This document shows, piece by piece, positions 1 to 6,445 of a stretch of DNA of 6,445 bases. The stretch lies in contig JAFGIA010000020.1 of NCBI GenBank assembly GCA_016929795.1, positions 1-6,445 on the forward strand, given 5' to 3'. Below the pieces are notes generated by a model that was given only the letters and a program-made list of their open reading frames with translations, searched no databases and was not told where the DNA came from. Each line of letters opens with the position of its first letter. Position 1 is the stretch's first letter. Made by a program: the position numbers and the translations under genes. The stretch comes from Anaerolineae bacterium (GTDB lineage Bacteria; Chloroflexota; Anaerolineae; JAAYZQ01).

Positions 1-193
1 CGCCGCTGGTGGGCCGGTCGAGCGCGCCGAGCATATTCAACAGCGTGGACTTGCCGCTCCCCGAAGGCCCCATCATCGAGACGAACTCCCCCCGCCCGAT
101 GCTCAAGCTCACCCCGTCCAACGCCCGTACCTCCGCCCCGTCGCCGTAGACCTTGACCAGATCGCGGGTCTCAACGATGATTTCATCCGTCAT
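1..193 (-). CDS. ABC transporter ATPase B (LolD/MacB type), N-terminal 64 residues only
   Basis: This is the nucleotide-binding subunit of an FtsX/MacB-type ABC transporter; it would hydrolyse ATP at the cytoplasmic face to drive the adjoining permease. The visible part has the family N-terminus: a strand and A-loop tyrosine (residues 8-16, ETRDLVKVY), then [19 protein letters not shown], the Walker A motif GPSGSGKST (42-50) and [14 protein letters not shown], which is the standard continuation in LolD/MacB ATPases. The Q-loop, signature and Walker B lie beyond the window's left edge, so intactness is unknown. Two in-frame ATGs are possible (199 and 193); I chose 193 because GGAGG at 205-201 stands 7 nt from it but only 1 nt from the other. 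The gene follows permease B after a 38-nt gap, so it is probably its ATPase. It is not a copy of ATPase A: the Walker A and flanking residues differ (GPSGSGKST versus GRSGCGKST). Confidence 0.93.
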   Translation of the reverse strand, partial: MTDEIIVETRDLVKVYGDGAEVRALDGVSLSIGRGEFVSMMGPSGSGKSTLLNMLGALDRPTSG

Positions 194-200
194 ATCCATT

Positions 201-205
201 CCTCC
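201..205 (-). promoter_or_regulatory. Shine-Dalgarno that decides the ATPase B start
   Basis: The minus strand reads GGAGG at 205-201, followed by two in-frame ATG codons at 199 and 193. Spacing is 1 nt to the first and 7 nt to the second, so the second ATG is the likely start. The first is too close to be used efficiently from this site. Confidence 0.7.
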
Positions 206-231
206 ATACTCACGTCATACACGCTCACGTT

Positions 232-2514
232 TCACTCGTACCGCAGCGCCTCCACTGGCCGCAGATGTGATGCCCGCCACGCCGGGTAGACGCCGCCGAC
301 GCCGCCCAGCACGAGGGATGTGATGAAAGCCTGGCCAAAGAGTTCTGGGCTAAAGCTGGCCTTGACGAAGCCGGCCATCGCGGGAACCAGGTTCAGCAGG
401 GCGATCACTCCGATCCCGGCCATGAACCCCGCCCATCCACCCAACACACTCAAGACCACCGACTCGCGCAAGATCATCCGTACCACCTGTCCCTTGCGCC
501 AGCCCAACGCCCGCAGCACACCGATCTCGCGCGTGCGCTCCAGGACGCTCATCACCATCGTATTCGTCATCCCCGCTCCCCCCACCAACAAGGCCAGGAA
601 TGCAATGCCCCAGATGCCGCCTTCCATCATTTTGAAATCGCCCACGTCCTCGGTGAACTCGCTGGCTTTGGAGATAGAGACCTCCGGGAAGCGGCTCTCG
701 ATGGTCCGCTCCACGCTCTCCGCTTGGAGGGGGTCCGTCAACCGCACACCCAAGAAGCTGACCTTGCGCGGCTGTCCAAACAACTTTTGGGCATCCCGCA
801 GGCTCATCACTCCGCCTCCATCCTCAAAGGGCACACCCGTCTCGTAGATACCCACGATGCGGAACGACGAGTCAAAGACCCGCAACGTCTGTCCAACCTG
901 TTTATCCAGGTTCTCAGCCGCGACGCGCCCGATAATGATCTGCCGGTTGGCAGTCAGCGGCGCCCCTTCCACGATCTCAAAGTCCCGGATCGAGCGTCCC
1001 AACGGGTGGTAGCCAAAGACGACGAAGAAGGGCAAATCGCCCACCGTCGCATAGCCGGTCAGGAACCCCTCGACGTCCTGCACACCGGGGATATCGGCGA
1101 TGCGCCGCACCACCATCAGATCAATGGCGCTGAGGTCCATCGAGGCGGCGGCCTCCATCCCGGCCAGGTGGATGCCGCTCTTGCTCATCATCGAGGTCAT
1201 CTCCTCGCTCAAGCCCTCCGACAGCCCGCCCAGGCTGACCATCGCCATGATGGCCGCGCCGATGCCGAGCAGCGTCAGCGTCGTGCGCGTCGGCTGCCGT
1301 AGTAAGTTGCGCACCACGGGAATAAGCAGGATGCAGGATGCAGGATGCAGGAATCCTGTTTCTTGCCTCCTGCCTCTTGCTTCTTGCCTCCTGCTTCCTG
1401 CCCCTCCTTCGTACCGCATCGCCTCCGCTGGCAGCAACCGCGATGCTCGCCAGGCCGGATACGCTCCACCCACCAGTCCCAACACCAGCGCCACGGCGAT
1501 CCCCTGCACAAAAAGCCCCACAGAAAAGCTGCTGCTCAGGAAACTGCCCATCATCGGCAACTGCTCCACTACCCAAACCAGCGCCGCTCCCAGGCCGGCC
1601 CCTACGATCCCACCCAGTCCACACAAGACCAGGGACTCGCTCAACACCATCCTCAACACCTGGCCCGGCCGCCATCCGACGGCCCGTAGAGTGCCAAACT
1701 CGCGCGTCCGTTCAAAAACGCTCATCAAAAGTGTGTTCATCACCCCGATCCCGCCGATGAGCACCGCCAGAAAAGAGACCGCCCACGTGAAAGCGTCTAT
1801 ATAAGCCAGTGTCTGTTGACTGTCGGCGAAATCCGATGACAGCGTCACCGTCAGATCGTCAAAACGCCTTTCGATCCGCGCGCGCACCGACTCGATGTCC
1901 TCGTCGCTCCGCAGCTTGACCAGGAAAGCATTGACCTGCCGTGGATGCTTGGATATCGTCTGTGCATCCTCGATGGTGATGACAGCCGAGCCATCCTCGA
2001 TGGGCGTGCCCGTCTCATAGATACCGACGATCCGAAAAGTCGCCTCGTACAGGCGCATCGTGTCGCCGACGCGCTTTTCCAGATCATCGGCTGCCATCCG
2101 TCCCAGTAGCATTGCCCGTCCACCCCGCTGCGCCGAGCGGCCGCCTAGCCCCTCTCCCGCGACGATCTTGAAATGATCAATGGCGAATCCGTTGGGATCG
2201 TAGCCAAAGACGATAAAGTAGGGTATGTCGCCAGAGGCAGCCAGGGTATAGACCATGCTCGTCACCTCGGCGACGCCCGGCATACCGGCCAGCCTGGCCC
2301 CCACGTCCTCAGCGACAGCGCTGAAAGCGATATCCACTGCATCTCTTTGGGCCACCAACAGATCGGCTTTGCTGCCGCCGCCCAGCCCGCCATAAGCCGC
2401 CGCCATGCCCTCAGATAACGCCCCCAACGCCACGATGGCCGCCACCCCTATGGCGATGCCCAGGGTGGTGAGCAAGGTGCGGATTTTACGCCGAAACAGG
2501 TCCTTGAAAATCAT
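232..2514 (-). CDS. FtsX/MacB-like double-module ABC permease (permease B, 760 aa), with repeat-encoded linker
   Basis: This is the membrane subunit of a MacB-type ABC transporter with two complete 4-TM modules in one chain. Module 1 (residues 1-369): TM1 about 14-36, extracytoplasmic domain about 37-235, TMs about 240-264, 290-316 and 333-356, ending PAEAMRYE. Module 2 (398-760): TM about 410-430, extracytoplasmic domain about 431-630, TMs about 633-657, 683-708 and 725-747, ending RPVEALRYE. The modules are paralogous: FRIVGIYETGTPIEDG (160-175) matches FRIVGIYETGVPFEDG (551-566), and ERTREFGTLRAVGW (268-281) matches ERTREIGVLRALGW (659-672). MacB-like permeases usually have one such module and dimerise; this chain could supply both halves. 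Residues 370-397 are encoded by a heptanucleotide array. The start is the ATG at 2514, 10 nt after the stop of permease A, giving the typical N-terminus MIFKDLFRRKIRTLL; translational coupling is likely because the upstream GGCGGG is a weak ribosome site. The probable partner ATPase follows downstream. The substrate is unknown. Confidence 0.93.
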   Translation of the reverse strand: MIFKDLFRRKIRTLLTTLGIAIGVAAIVALGALSEGMAAAYGGLGGGSKADLLVAQRDAVDIAFSAVAEDVGARLAGMPGVAEVTSMVYTLAASGDIPYFIVFGYDPNGFAIDHFKIVAGEGLGGRSAQRGGRAMLLGRMAADDLEKRVGDTMRLYEATFRIVGIYETGTPIEDGSAVITIEDAQTISKHPRQVNAFLVKLRSDEDIESVRARIERRFDDLTVTLSSDFADSQQTLAYIDAFTWAVSFLAVLIGGIGVMNTLLMSVFERTREFGTLRAVGWRPGQVLRMVLSESLVLCGLGGIVGAGLGAALVWVVEQLPMMGSFLSSSFSVGLFVQGIAVALVLGLVGGAYPAWRASRLLPAEAMRYEGGAGSRRQEARGRRQETGFLHPASCILLIPVVRNLLRQPTRTTLTLLGIGAAIMAMVSLGGLSEGLSEEMTSMMSKSGIHLAGMEAAASMDLSAIDLMVVRRIADIPGVQDVEGFLTGYATVGDLPFFVVFGYHPLGRSIRDFEIVEGAPLTANRQIIIGRVAAENLDKQVGQTLRVFDSSFRIVGIYETGVPFEDGGGVMSLRDAQKLFGQPRKVSFLGVRLTDPLQAESVERTIESRFPEVSISKASEFTEDVGDFKMMEGGIWGIAFLALLVGGAGMTNTMVMSVLERTREIGVLRALGWRKGQVVRMILRESVVLSVLGGWAGFMAGIGVIALLNLVPAMAGFVKASFSPELFGQAFITSLVLGGVGGVYPAWRASHLRPVEALRYE
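1324..1409. repeat. Inverted heptanucleotide repeat array inside permease B
   Basis: On the plus strand, 1326-1353 is GCAGGAT three times plus GCAGGAA. From 1354 to 1402 come seven further 7-base units of the opposite sense: TCCTGTT, TCTTGCC, TCCTGCC, TCTTGCT, TCTTGCC, TCCTGCT, TCCTGCC. A degenerate eighth (1403-1409) abuts the last codon of module 1. The left units are the reverse complement of TCCTGC-type units, so the array is an imperfect palindrome centred on A1353 (CAGGA-A-TCCTG), with arms of about 27 bases. It is strongly purine/pyrimidine-skewed, unlike the flanking coding DNA, and has no stop codon in any of the six frames. On the minus strand it encodes linker residues 370-397 of permease B (GGAGSRRQEARG, RRQETGFLHPASCILL). 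It resembles the short tandem heptamer repeats (STRR) known from cyanobacteria; that likeness is by type, not by sequence identity. Confidence 0.9.
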
Positions 2515-2524
2515 AGTATCCCGC

Positions 2525-5068
2525 CTACTCGTACCGCAGCGCGCGCACGATTTCCAGCCGGGCCGCTTGCCGCGCCGGGAACAGCGCCGCGAGCACACCG
2601 AAGAGCAGGCCGACGGCCGTCGCCGCGAGCAATCCGGCGAGTGGGAAGGAGTAGCTCACCGGGAAACCGGCGCCGGCGCTCAACCCGAGCACCATCACGT
2701 ATCCCAGGTACAGCCCGCCGAGCAGGCCGAAGGCCGTGCCGATCGCCGCCAGCAGCAGCGCCTCGGCGACGACCATGCGGCGCACCTGCCGCCGCGTCGC
2801 GCCGACGGCGCGCAGCACGCCGATCTCGCGCGTGCGCTCGATCACGGCGATCGCCAGCGTGTTGAGCAGCGCGATCAGCGATGGGAAGGCCAGCACGCCG
2901 ATCATCACGTAAAACGTGGCAAAGGCGGCGTCGAACATCTGCTTGTTCTCCGCGAAATAGGCCCGCCCGGAGATGAATTTGAACTGCGGATAGTCGGCGG
3001 CGATCTCCTTCAGGCGCGACTCGACCTGGGCCGGGTCGGCGCCGGGGGCCAGGTTGATCTGGATGAACACGTCCTCGCTCTTGCCGAAATCGGCGAGCAG
3101 GTTGGCCTGCGAGATGTAGGCCGTCATCAGCTTGGCGTTGAGATAATCCCCCGCGACCGCCGCGATGCGATAGGTTTTCCGCCCGCGCGGGGTAGATAGT
3201 TGCAGCGTGTCGCCCATTTTGAGGCCGGTCTGCGCGGAGAACGCCCCGTTGACGATCAGCGCGCGCTCGGCGGCGAGCGCGGCGTAGGCCGACTGGGCGT
3301 CGCCGGTCTGGAAGGTCAGCGCCGCGACCCGCTGAAAGGCCGCCGGATCAATGCCCAACAGGGAGGTGTCCCGGCCGTCCGCCGTCGCCGCCGCAAAGCG
3401 CATCGTGCTGACCGCGCCCACGCCGGGCGCGGCGCGCAGCTTGTCGGCCAGCTCCGGCCGCGCGCCGACGTTGCTGCCCCACACCCCCACCGAAGGCGGC
3501 ATCAGCAGATAATCGCTGCCGAGGCTCTTTTGCAGGATGGCGAGAAAGCTGCCGCTGATGCTCGTCGTCAACCCGCCCACGGCGACGATGATCGCCAGCC
3601 CGATCATCGTCGCGCTGGCGGTGATCGCCGCGCGCGACGGCTGGCGTGTGAGGTTGCCCTGCGCCAGCGCCCCCGTCCCTTCGCGCGCAAAGGCCCACAT
3701 GACCAGCGCGCTGAACACGCTCGCAATCGGCTTGACCAGCGCCGGCGCGACGAGCACCAGCCCGACCAGGAACAGCAGCCCGCCGAGCGACGTCATGCCG
3801 ACGTCGCCCGACATCAGCGCGAGCGCCGCGCCCACGATGCAGGCGGCGCCCACGATCGCGCCGGCGGCCGCCGCGCGCTGAAAGACCTGCGCCGCCGACG
3901 GGCGCAGCGCCTCGAGCGGCGTGACGCGGCTCGCGCTCAACGCCGGCAGCAGCCCGGCCACGAGCGTGACGCCCACGCTCAACACGACCGTCGCGATCAC
4001 CAGCGCCGGACCAACGACCGGCGCGCCGATCTGCACGTGCAGAAACTGCGCCAGCAGCGGCCCCATCAGCGCCGTCGCGCCCACGCCGACCATGTAGCCC
4101 AGGCCGATGCCAATCGCCGCGCCGACTCCGCCCTGCACGATGCCTTCCATCAAAATCATGCCGATGATGGCCGGCCGGCTCGCGCCCAGCGAGCGCAGCA
4201 TCCCGATGTCGTGGCGGCGCTCGGCGACGACCGTGCGGAAGGTGTTAAAGATGATAAAGCCGCCCATGCACAGCGCCAGGAAGCCGAACAGGTTGAAGGC
4301 CTGCTGCGCGATCTGGATGCTGGCGAACAGGTCTGCGCCGCTCGACATGGCGCCGATCTCATACTCTGCGCCCAACTGCGCCTGGATGGCGTCGAGGATC
4401 GCCGTGCGCTGCGCCGGGTCGAACGTGTCCAGGTTGACCTCGACCGTGTTGATGCGCTTGGGTAAATCGAGCAGCGTCTGCACTTCGGGCAGCGTCACCA
4501 GCACCTCTTCGTTGCCCGGCAGCGCGCGCGCCGGCAGCAGCCCGATGATTTCGAACGGCACGACCCCCTCCGAGGTCGGCAGCGGCAGCCGGTCGCCCAG
4601 CTCCAGTTTCAGGCTTTCGGCCAGGCTGGTGGTGATCACCGCCTCCTCCTCGTCGGACGACCGCAGAAAGCGTCCTGCCTCCACCGGGTAGTTGCGGAGC
4701 GTCTGCGCCGAGCGCGGCTCGAGGCCGACCAGCGTGACGACTGTGACCTTGACCCCGCGCCCGAAGAATCCATCCGGCACGTTGAGCGTGCGCCGGAGCG
4801 AGCCGCTCACCGCGCGCACGCCGGTGAGCGCCCTGATCTGCGTCAGCACGTTGCGCGAAAAGGCCTCCCCGGTCTCGTGCGTGATCGTCGCGTCCACCTG
4901 GCCCGACGCCGCCAGCATATTCGATTGGAAGGCTTCCAGCATCGTCGGCATGACGATGTTCATGCCGAAAATCACCGCCGCGCCGAAGACGATGGCCAAC
5001 GTCGTGAGCATCGTGCGGAGTTTCCGGCCCCACAAATAGCGGGCAGCTAAGGTCAGTTGTAGTTTCAT
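2525..5068 (-). CDS. FtsX-like ABC transporter permease A (847 aa, about 10 TM)
   Basis: This is the membrane subunit of a LolCDE/MacB-superfamily transporter in its long two-domain form. Order: TM1 about 19-40; first extracytoplasmic (MacB_PCD-like) domain about 41-253, with ELGDRLPL at 156-163; TM about 258-280; cytoplasmic ERRHDIGMLRSLGASR (283-298); TMs about 303-333 and 352-378; PLEALRP (384-390); an extra hydrophobic pair about 398-420 and 428-450; TM about 481-503; second extracytoplasmic domain about 504-715, with KMGDTLQLSTPRG (617-629); TM about 717-742; ERTREIGVLRAVGATRRQ (744-761); TMs about 766-795 and 808-832; terminal ALRYE. The two motifs around 283 and 744 correspond to the ATPase-contacting segments of this family. 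Start: ATG 5068, because AGGGAGG lies 5 nt upstream and it gives a normal amphipathic N-terminus; the open frame upstream of it is out of family. ATPase A lies 70 nt upstream and permease B 10 nt downstream. Unlike permease B it carries the extra TM pair between its halves, so the two are not recent copies. The substrate is unknown. Confidence 0.94.
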   Translation of the reverse strand: MKLQLTLAARYLWGRKLRTMLTTLAIVFGAAVIFGMNIVMPTMLEAFQSNMLAASGQVDATITHETGEAFSRNVLTQIRALTGVRAVSGSLRRTLNVPDGFFGRGVKVTVVTLVGLEPRSAQTLRNYPVEAGRFLRSSDEEEAVITTSLAESLKLELGDRLPLPTSEGVVPFEIIGLLPARALPGNEEVLVTLPEVQTLLDLPKRINTVEVNLDTFDPAQRTAILDAIQAQLGAEYEIGAMSSGADLFASIQIAQQAFNLFGFLALCMGGFIIFNTFRTVVAERRHDIGMLRSLGASRPAIIGMILMEGIVQGGVGAAIGIGLGYMVGVGATALMGPLLAQFLHVQIGAPVVGPALVIATVVLSVGVTLVAGLLPALSASRVTPLEALRPSAAQVFQRAAAAGAIVGAACIVGAALALMSGDVGMTSLGGLLFLVGLVLVAPALVKPIASVFSALVMWAFAREGTGALAQGNLTRQPSRAAITASATMIGLAIIVAVGGLTTSISGSFLAILQKSLGSDYLLMPPSVGVWGSNVGARPELADKLRAAPGVGAVSTMRFAAATADGRDTSLLGIDPAAFQRVAALTFQTGDAQSAYAALAAERALIVNGAFSAQTGLKMGDTLQLSTPRGRKTYRIAAVAGDYLNAKLMTAYISQANLLADFGKSEDVFIQINLAPGADPAQVESRLKEIAADYPQFKFISGRAYFAENKQMFDAAFATFYVMIGVLAFPSLIALLNTLAIAVIERTREIGVLRAVGATRRQVRRMVVAEALLLAAIGTAFGLLGGLYLGYVMVLGLSAGAGFPVSYSFPLAGLLAATAVGLLFGVLAALFPARQAARLEIVRALRYE

Positions 5069-5092
5069 CTCAACCTCCCTGACGGGTCTGTA

Positions 5093-5138
5093 GTAACGAC
5101 TTCGTTCCTTCCTGCCCCCATAGCGACCAAAGTCGCCG

Positions 5139-5141
<3 letters not shown>
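5093..5141. repeat. Pair of small palindromes between ATPase A and permease A
   Basis: The 70-nt gap between the two genes is made largely of two inverted repeats. Plus 5121-5141 begins TAGCGAC and ends CGCCGCTA; its core GCGAC-CAAA-GTCGC can form a 5-bp stem with a 4-nt loop, with outer TAGCG/CGCTA complementarity in an alternative register. Plus 5095-5106 is AACGA-CT-TCGTT. The ATPase A stop codon (5141-5139) is inside the first palindrome. The composition suggests a dispersed, REP-like intergenic element rather than ATPase coding sequence. It lacks a T-run, so it is not a classical terminator; an mRNA processing or stability role is possible. Only one copy is visible here, so 'dispersed' is inference. 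Confidence 0.5.
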
Positions 5142-5843
<702 letters not shown>

Positions 5844-5897
5844 AGCATAGTCCTCTTTCGTTGCCCTCTCCCGGCTCAATTGGGTTCTCTCACCGCG

Positions 5898-5927
5898 ATT
5901 ATACCCTTGCCAGCTACACCCTGTCAA
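5898..5927 (-). promoter_or_regulatory. Consensus sigma70-type promoter for the ATPase A-permease operon
   Basis: The minus strand has TTGACA at 5927-5922 and TATAAT at 5903-5898, separated by 18 nt. Both hexamers match the housekeeping consensus exactly, which is rare by chance in GC-rich DNA. Transcription would begin near 5891, leaving a leader of about 48 nt that includes the AAAGAGGA ribosome site before ATG 5843. It sits in the 125-nt gap after the adaptor gene, so ATPase A, permease A, permease B and ATPase B can be transcribed without the adaptor. A run of seven G (minus strand; 5945-5939) lies 11 nt upstream of the -35 box. Confidence 0.85.
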
Positions 5928-5968
5928 CCATCCAGCCGCCCCCCCGCCAACAGCGGCATCAACGCAGG

Positions 5969-6445
5969 CTAACCACCCACCTCGATGTCCACGAACGCCG
6001 TCATGCCCCACCGGATCGCCGGGTCCAGCTCGTCCAATTCCAGGACGACGGTGTAATTGACGCCGCCCGCGCCCGGCTCGGGCATCGGGGAGATGCGGGT
6101 CACATGCCCGGTAAAGACCCGCTCGCCGAGAGCGTCGAAGGTGATGGTGGCCTGCTGACCGACCGTCACCCGCGCCACGTCAATCTCGTCCAGGTCGGTG
6201 GTCTCGACCCGCAGCGTGGTCAGATCGCCTAACGTGACCAGGGGCTGCCCCGGCGCGACCAGCTCCCCCACCCGCGCGCTCACCGCGCCGACGGCGCCCG
6301 CAAAGGGCGCGTGGACCTCGCACCGCTCCAGCGCCACCCGGGCCGCCTCCAACGCGGCCTCCGCCTGCGTCACCGCGGCCTGCGCGACCGCGACTTCCTC
6401 GGCCATGGCCCCCGCTTGCAGCAAGGCCAGTTGCGCCTGGGCCAC
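5969..6445 (-). CDS. HlyD/MacA-like membrane fusion (adaptor) protein, C-terminal 158 residues
   Basis: This is the extracytoplasmic adaptor of a tripartite-like exporter, normally anchored by an N-terminal membrane segment that is outside the window. Visible parts (numbered from the window edge): the returning helix of an alpha-hairpin coiled coil, alanine- and glutamate-rich with AQAAVTQAEAALEAARVALE (21-40); the second half of the lipoyl-like domain, VHAPFAGAVGAVSARVGELV (44-63) followed by APGQPLVTLGD (64-74), with the family's APFxGxV and GExVxPGxPL signatures; a beta-barrel domain about 78-120; and a membrane-proximal end including GMTAFVDIEV (147-156), typical of the RND/ABC adaptor C-terminus. 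It ends at TAG 5971-5969. The GTG at the very edge is not taken as a start because the coiled coil and first lipoyl half must lie upstream. Being directly before ATPase A, it is likely the adaptor for permease A and/or B. Confidence 0.93.
   Translation of the reverse strand: MAQAQLALLQAGAMAEEVAVAQAAVTQAEAALEAARVALERCEVHAPFAGAVGAVSARVGELVAPGQPLVTLGDLTTLRVETTDLDEIDVARVTVGQQATITFDALGERVFTGHVTRISPMPEPGAGGVNYTVVLELDELDPAIRWGMTAFVDIEVGG

Noticed and set aside
232..1317. Module 2 of permease B as a separate protein starting at GTG 1317 or 1314
   Set aside because: There is no Shine-Dalgarno sequence in front of these GTGs, and the frame is open through the array with no stop after module 1. A low level of internal starting cannot be excluded.
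1326..1409. Array considered as a CRISPR or a direct-repeat iteron origin
   Set aside because: Units are 7 bases with no spacers, partly inverted and lie within a coding region; neither class fits.
2515..2598. Extension of permease B upstream to an ATG at 2598
   Set aside because: The added 28 residues lie within the permease A coding region, are cysteine/arginine-rich and unlike the family. ATG 2514 gives the normal N-terminus.
3200..4465. Long plus-strand open frame of about 420 codons opposite permease A
   Set aside because: Its translation is arginine, alanine, glutamine and histidine-rich with no domain, as expected for the complement of GC-rich coding DNA. It overlaps a full FtsX-like permease with clear motifs on the other strand.
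5933..5960. Hairpin after the adaptor gene as a rho-independent terminator
   Set aside because: A GCCGC/GCGGC pairing exists on the minus strand, but there is no following T-run and the loop is G-rich; it runs straight into the -35 box.

Overview
The window holds a one-directional cluster, entirely on the minus strand, that encodes parts of MacB/LolCDE-type (FtsX-like permease) ABC transport machinery. In transcription order, from the right edge to the left, it contains: the C-terminal part of a HlyD/MacA-like adaptor (6445-5969, cut by the edge); an intergenic gap with a perfect-consensus sigma70-type promoter; a complete LolD/MacB-type ATPase (5843-5139); a complete 847-residue, roughly 10-TM FtsX-like permease (5068-2525); a complete 760-residue double-module permease (2514-232); and the first 64 residues of a second LolD/MacB-type ATPase (193-1, cut by the edge). 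No RNA genes, insertion sequences or CRISPR arrays were seen, and no gene-free stretch exceeds 125 bases.

The DNA is GC-rich with dense, codon-biased coding on one strand, and long open frames on the other strand are shadows of that bias. The GC-rich coding, the TTGACA/TATAAT promoter, the heptanucleotide array and the small palindromic repeat between genes remind me of Chloroflexota (Anaerolineae or Chloroflexia relatives). This is an impression, not a demonstrated placement; no taxonomic marker lies in the window.

The genes probably work as tripartite-like exporters or lipoprotein/envelope-stress transporters. The ATPases power 'mechanotransmission' permeases whose large extracytoplasmic domains act on a substrate, and the adaptor extends the path outside the membrane. 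There are two ATPase/permease sets: ATPase A with permease A (ATPase first), then permease B with ATPase B (permease first). The 10-nt gap between the two permeases and the short gaps elsewhere suggest one operon downstream of the internal promoter. The substrate cannot be read from the sequence.

The most unusual item is in permease B. Its two halves are recognisably duplicated 4-TM MacB-like modules. The first ends exactly where a free-standing permease would end (RYE), and the second begins where one would begin. The 28 residues between them are encoded wholly by an 84-base array of degenerate heptanucleotide repeats in inverted arrangement, open in all six frames. It looks as if a short-repeat array at a former gene junction fused two genes in frame. 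Because the unit length is 7, copy-number change would switch the second half out of frame. Otherwise the region is ordinary transporter content.
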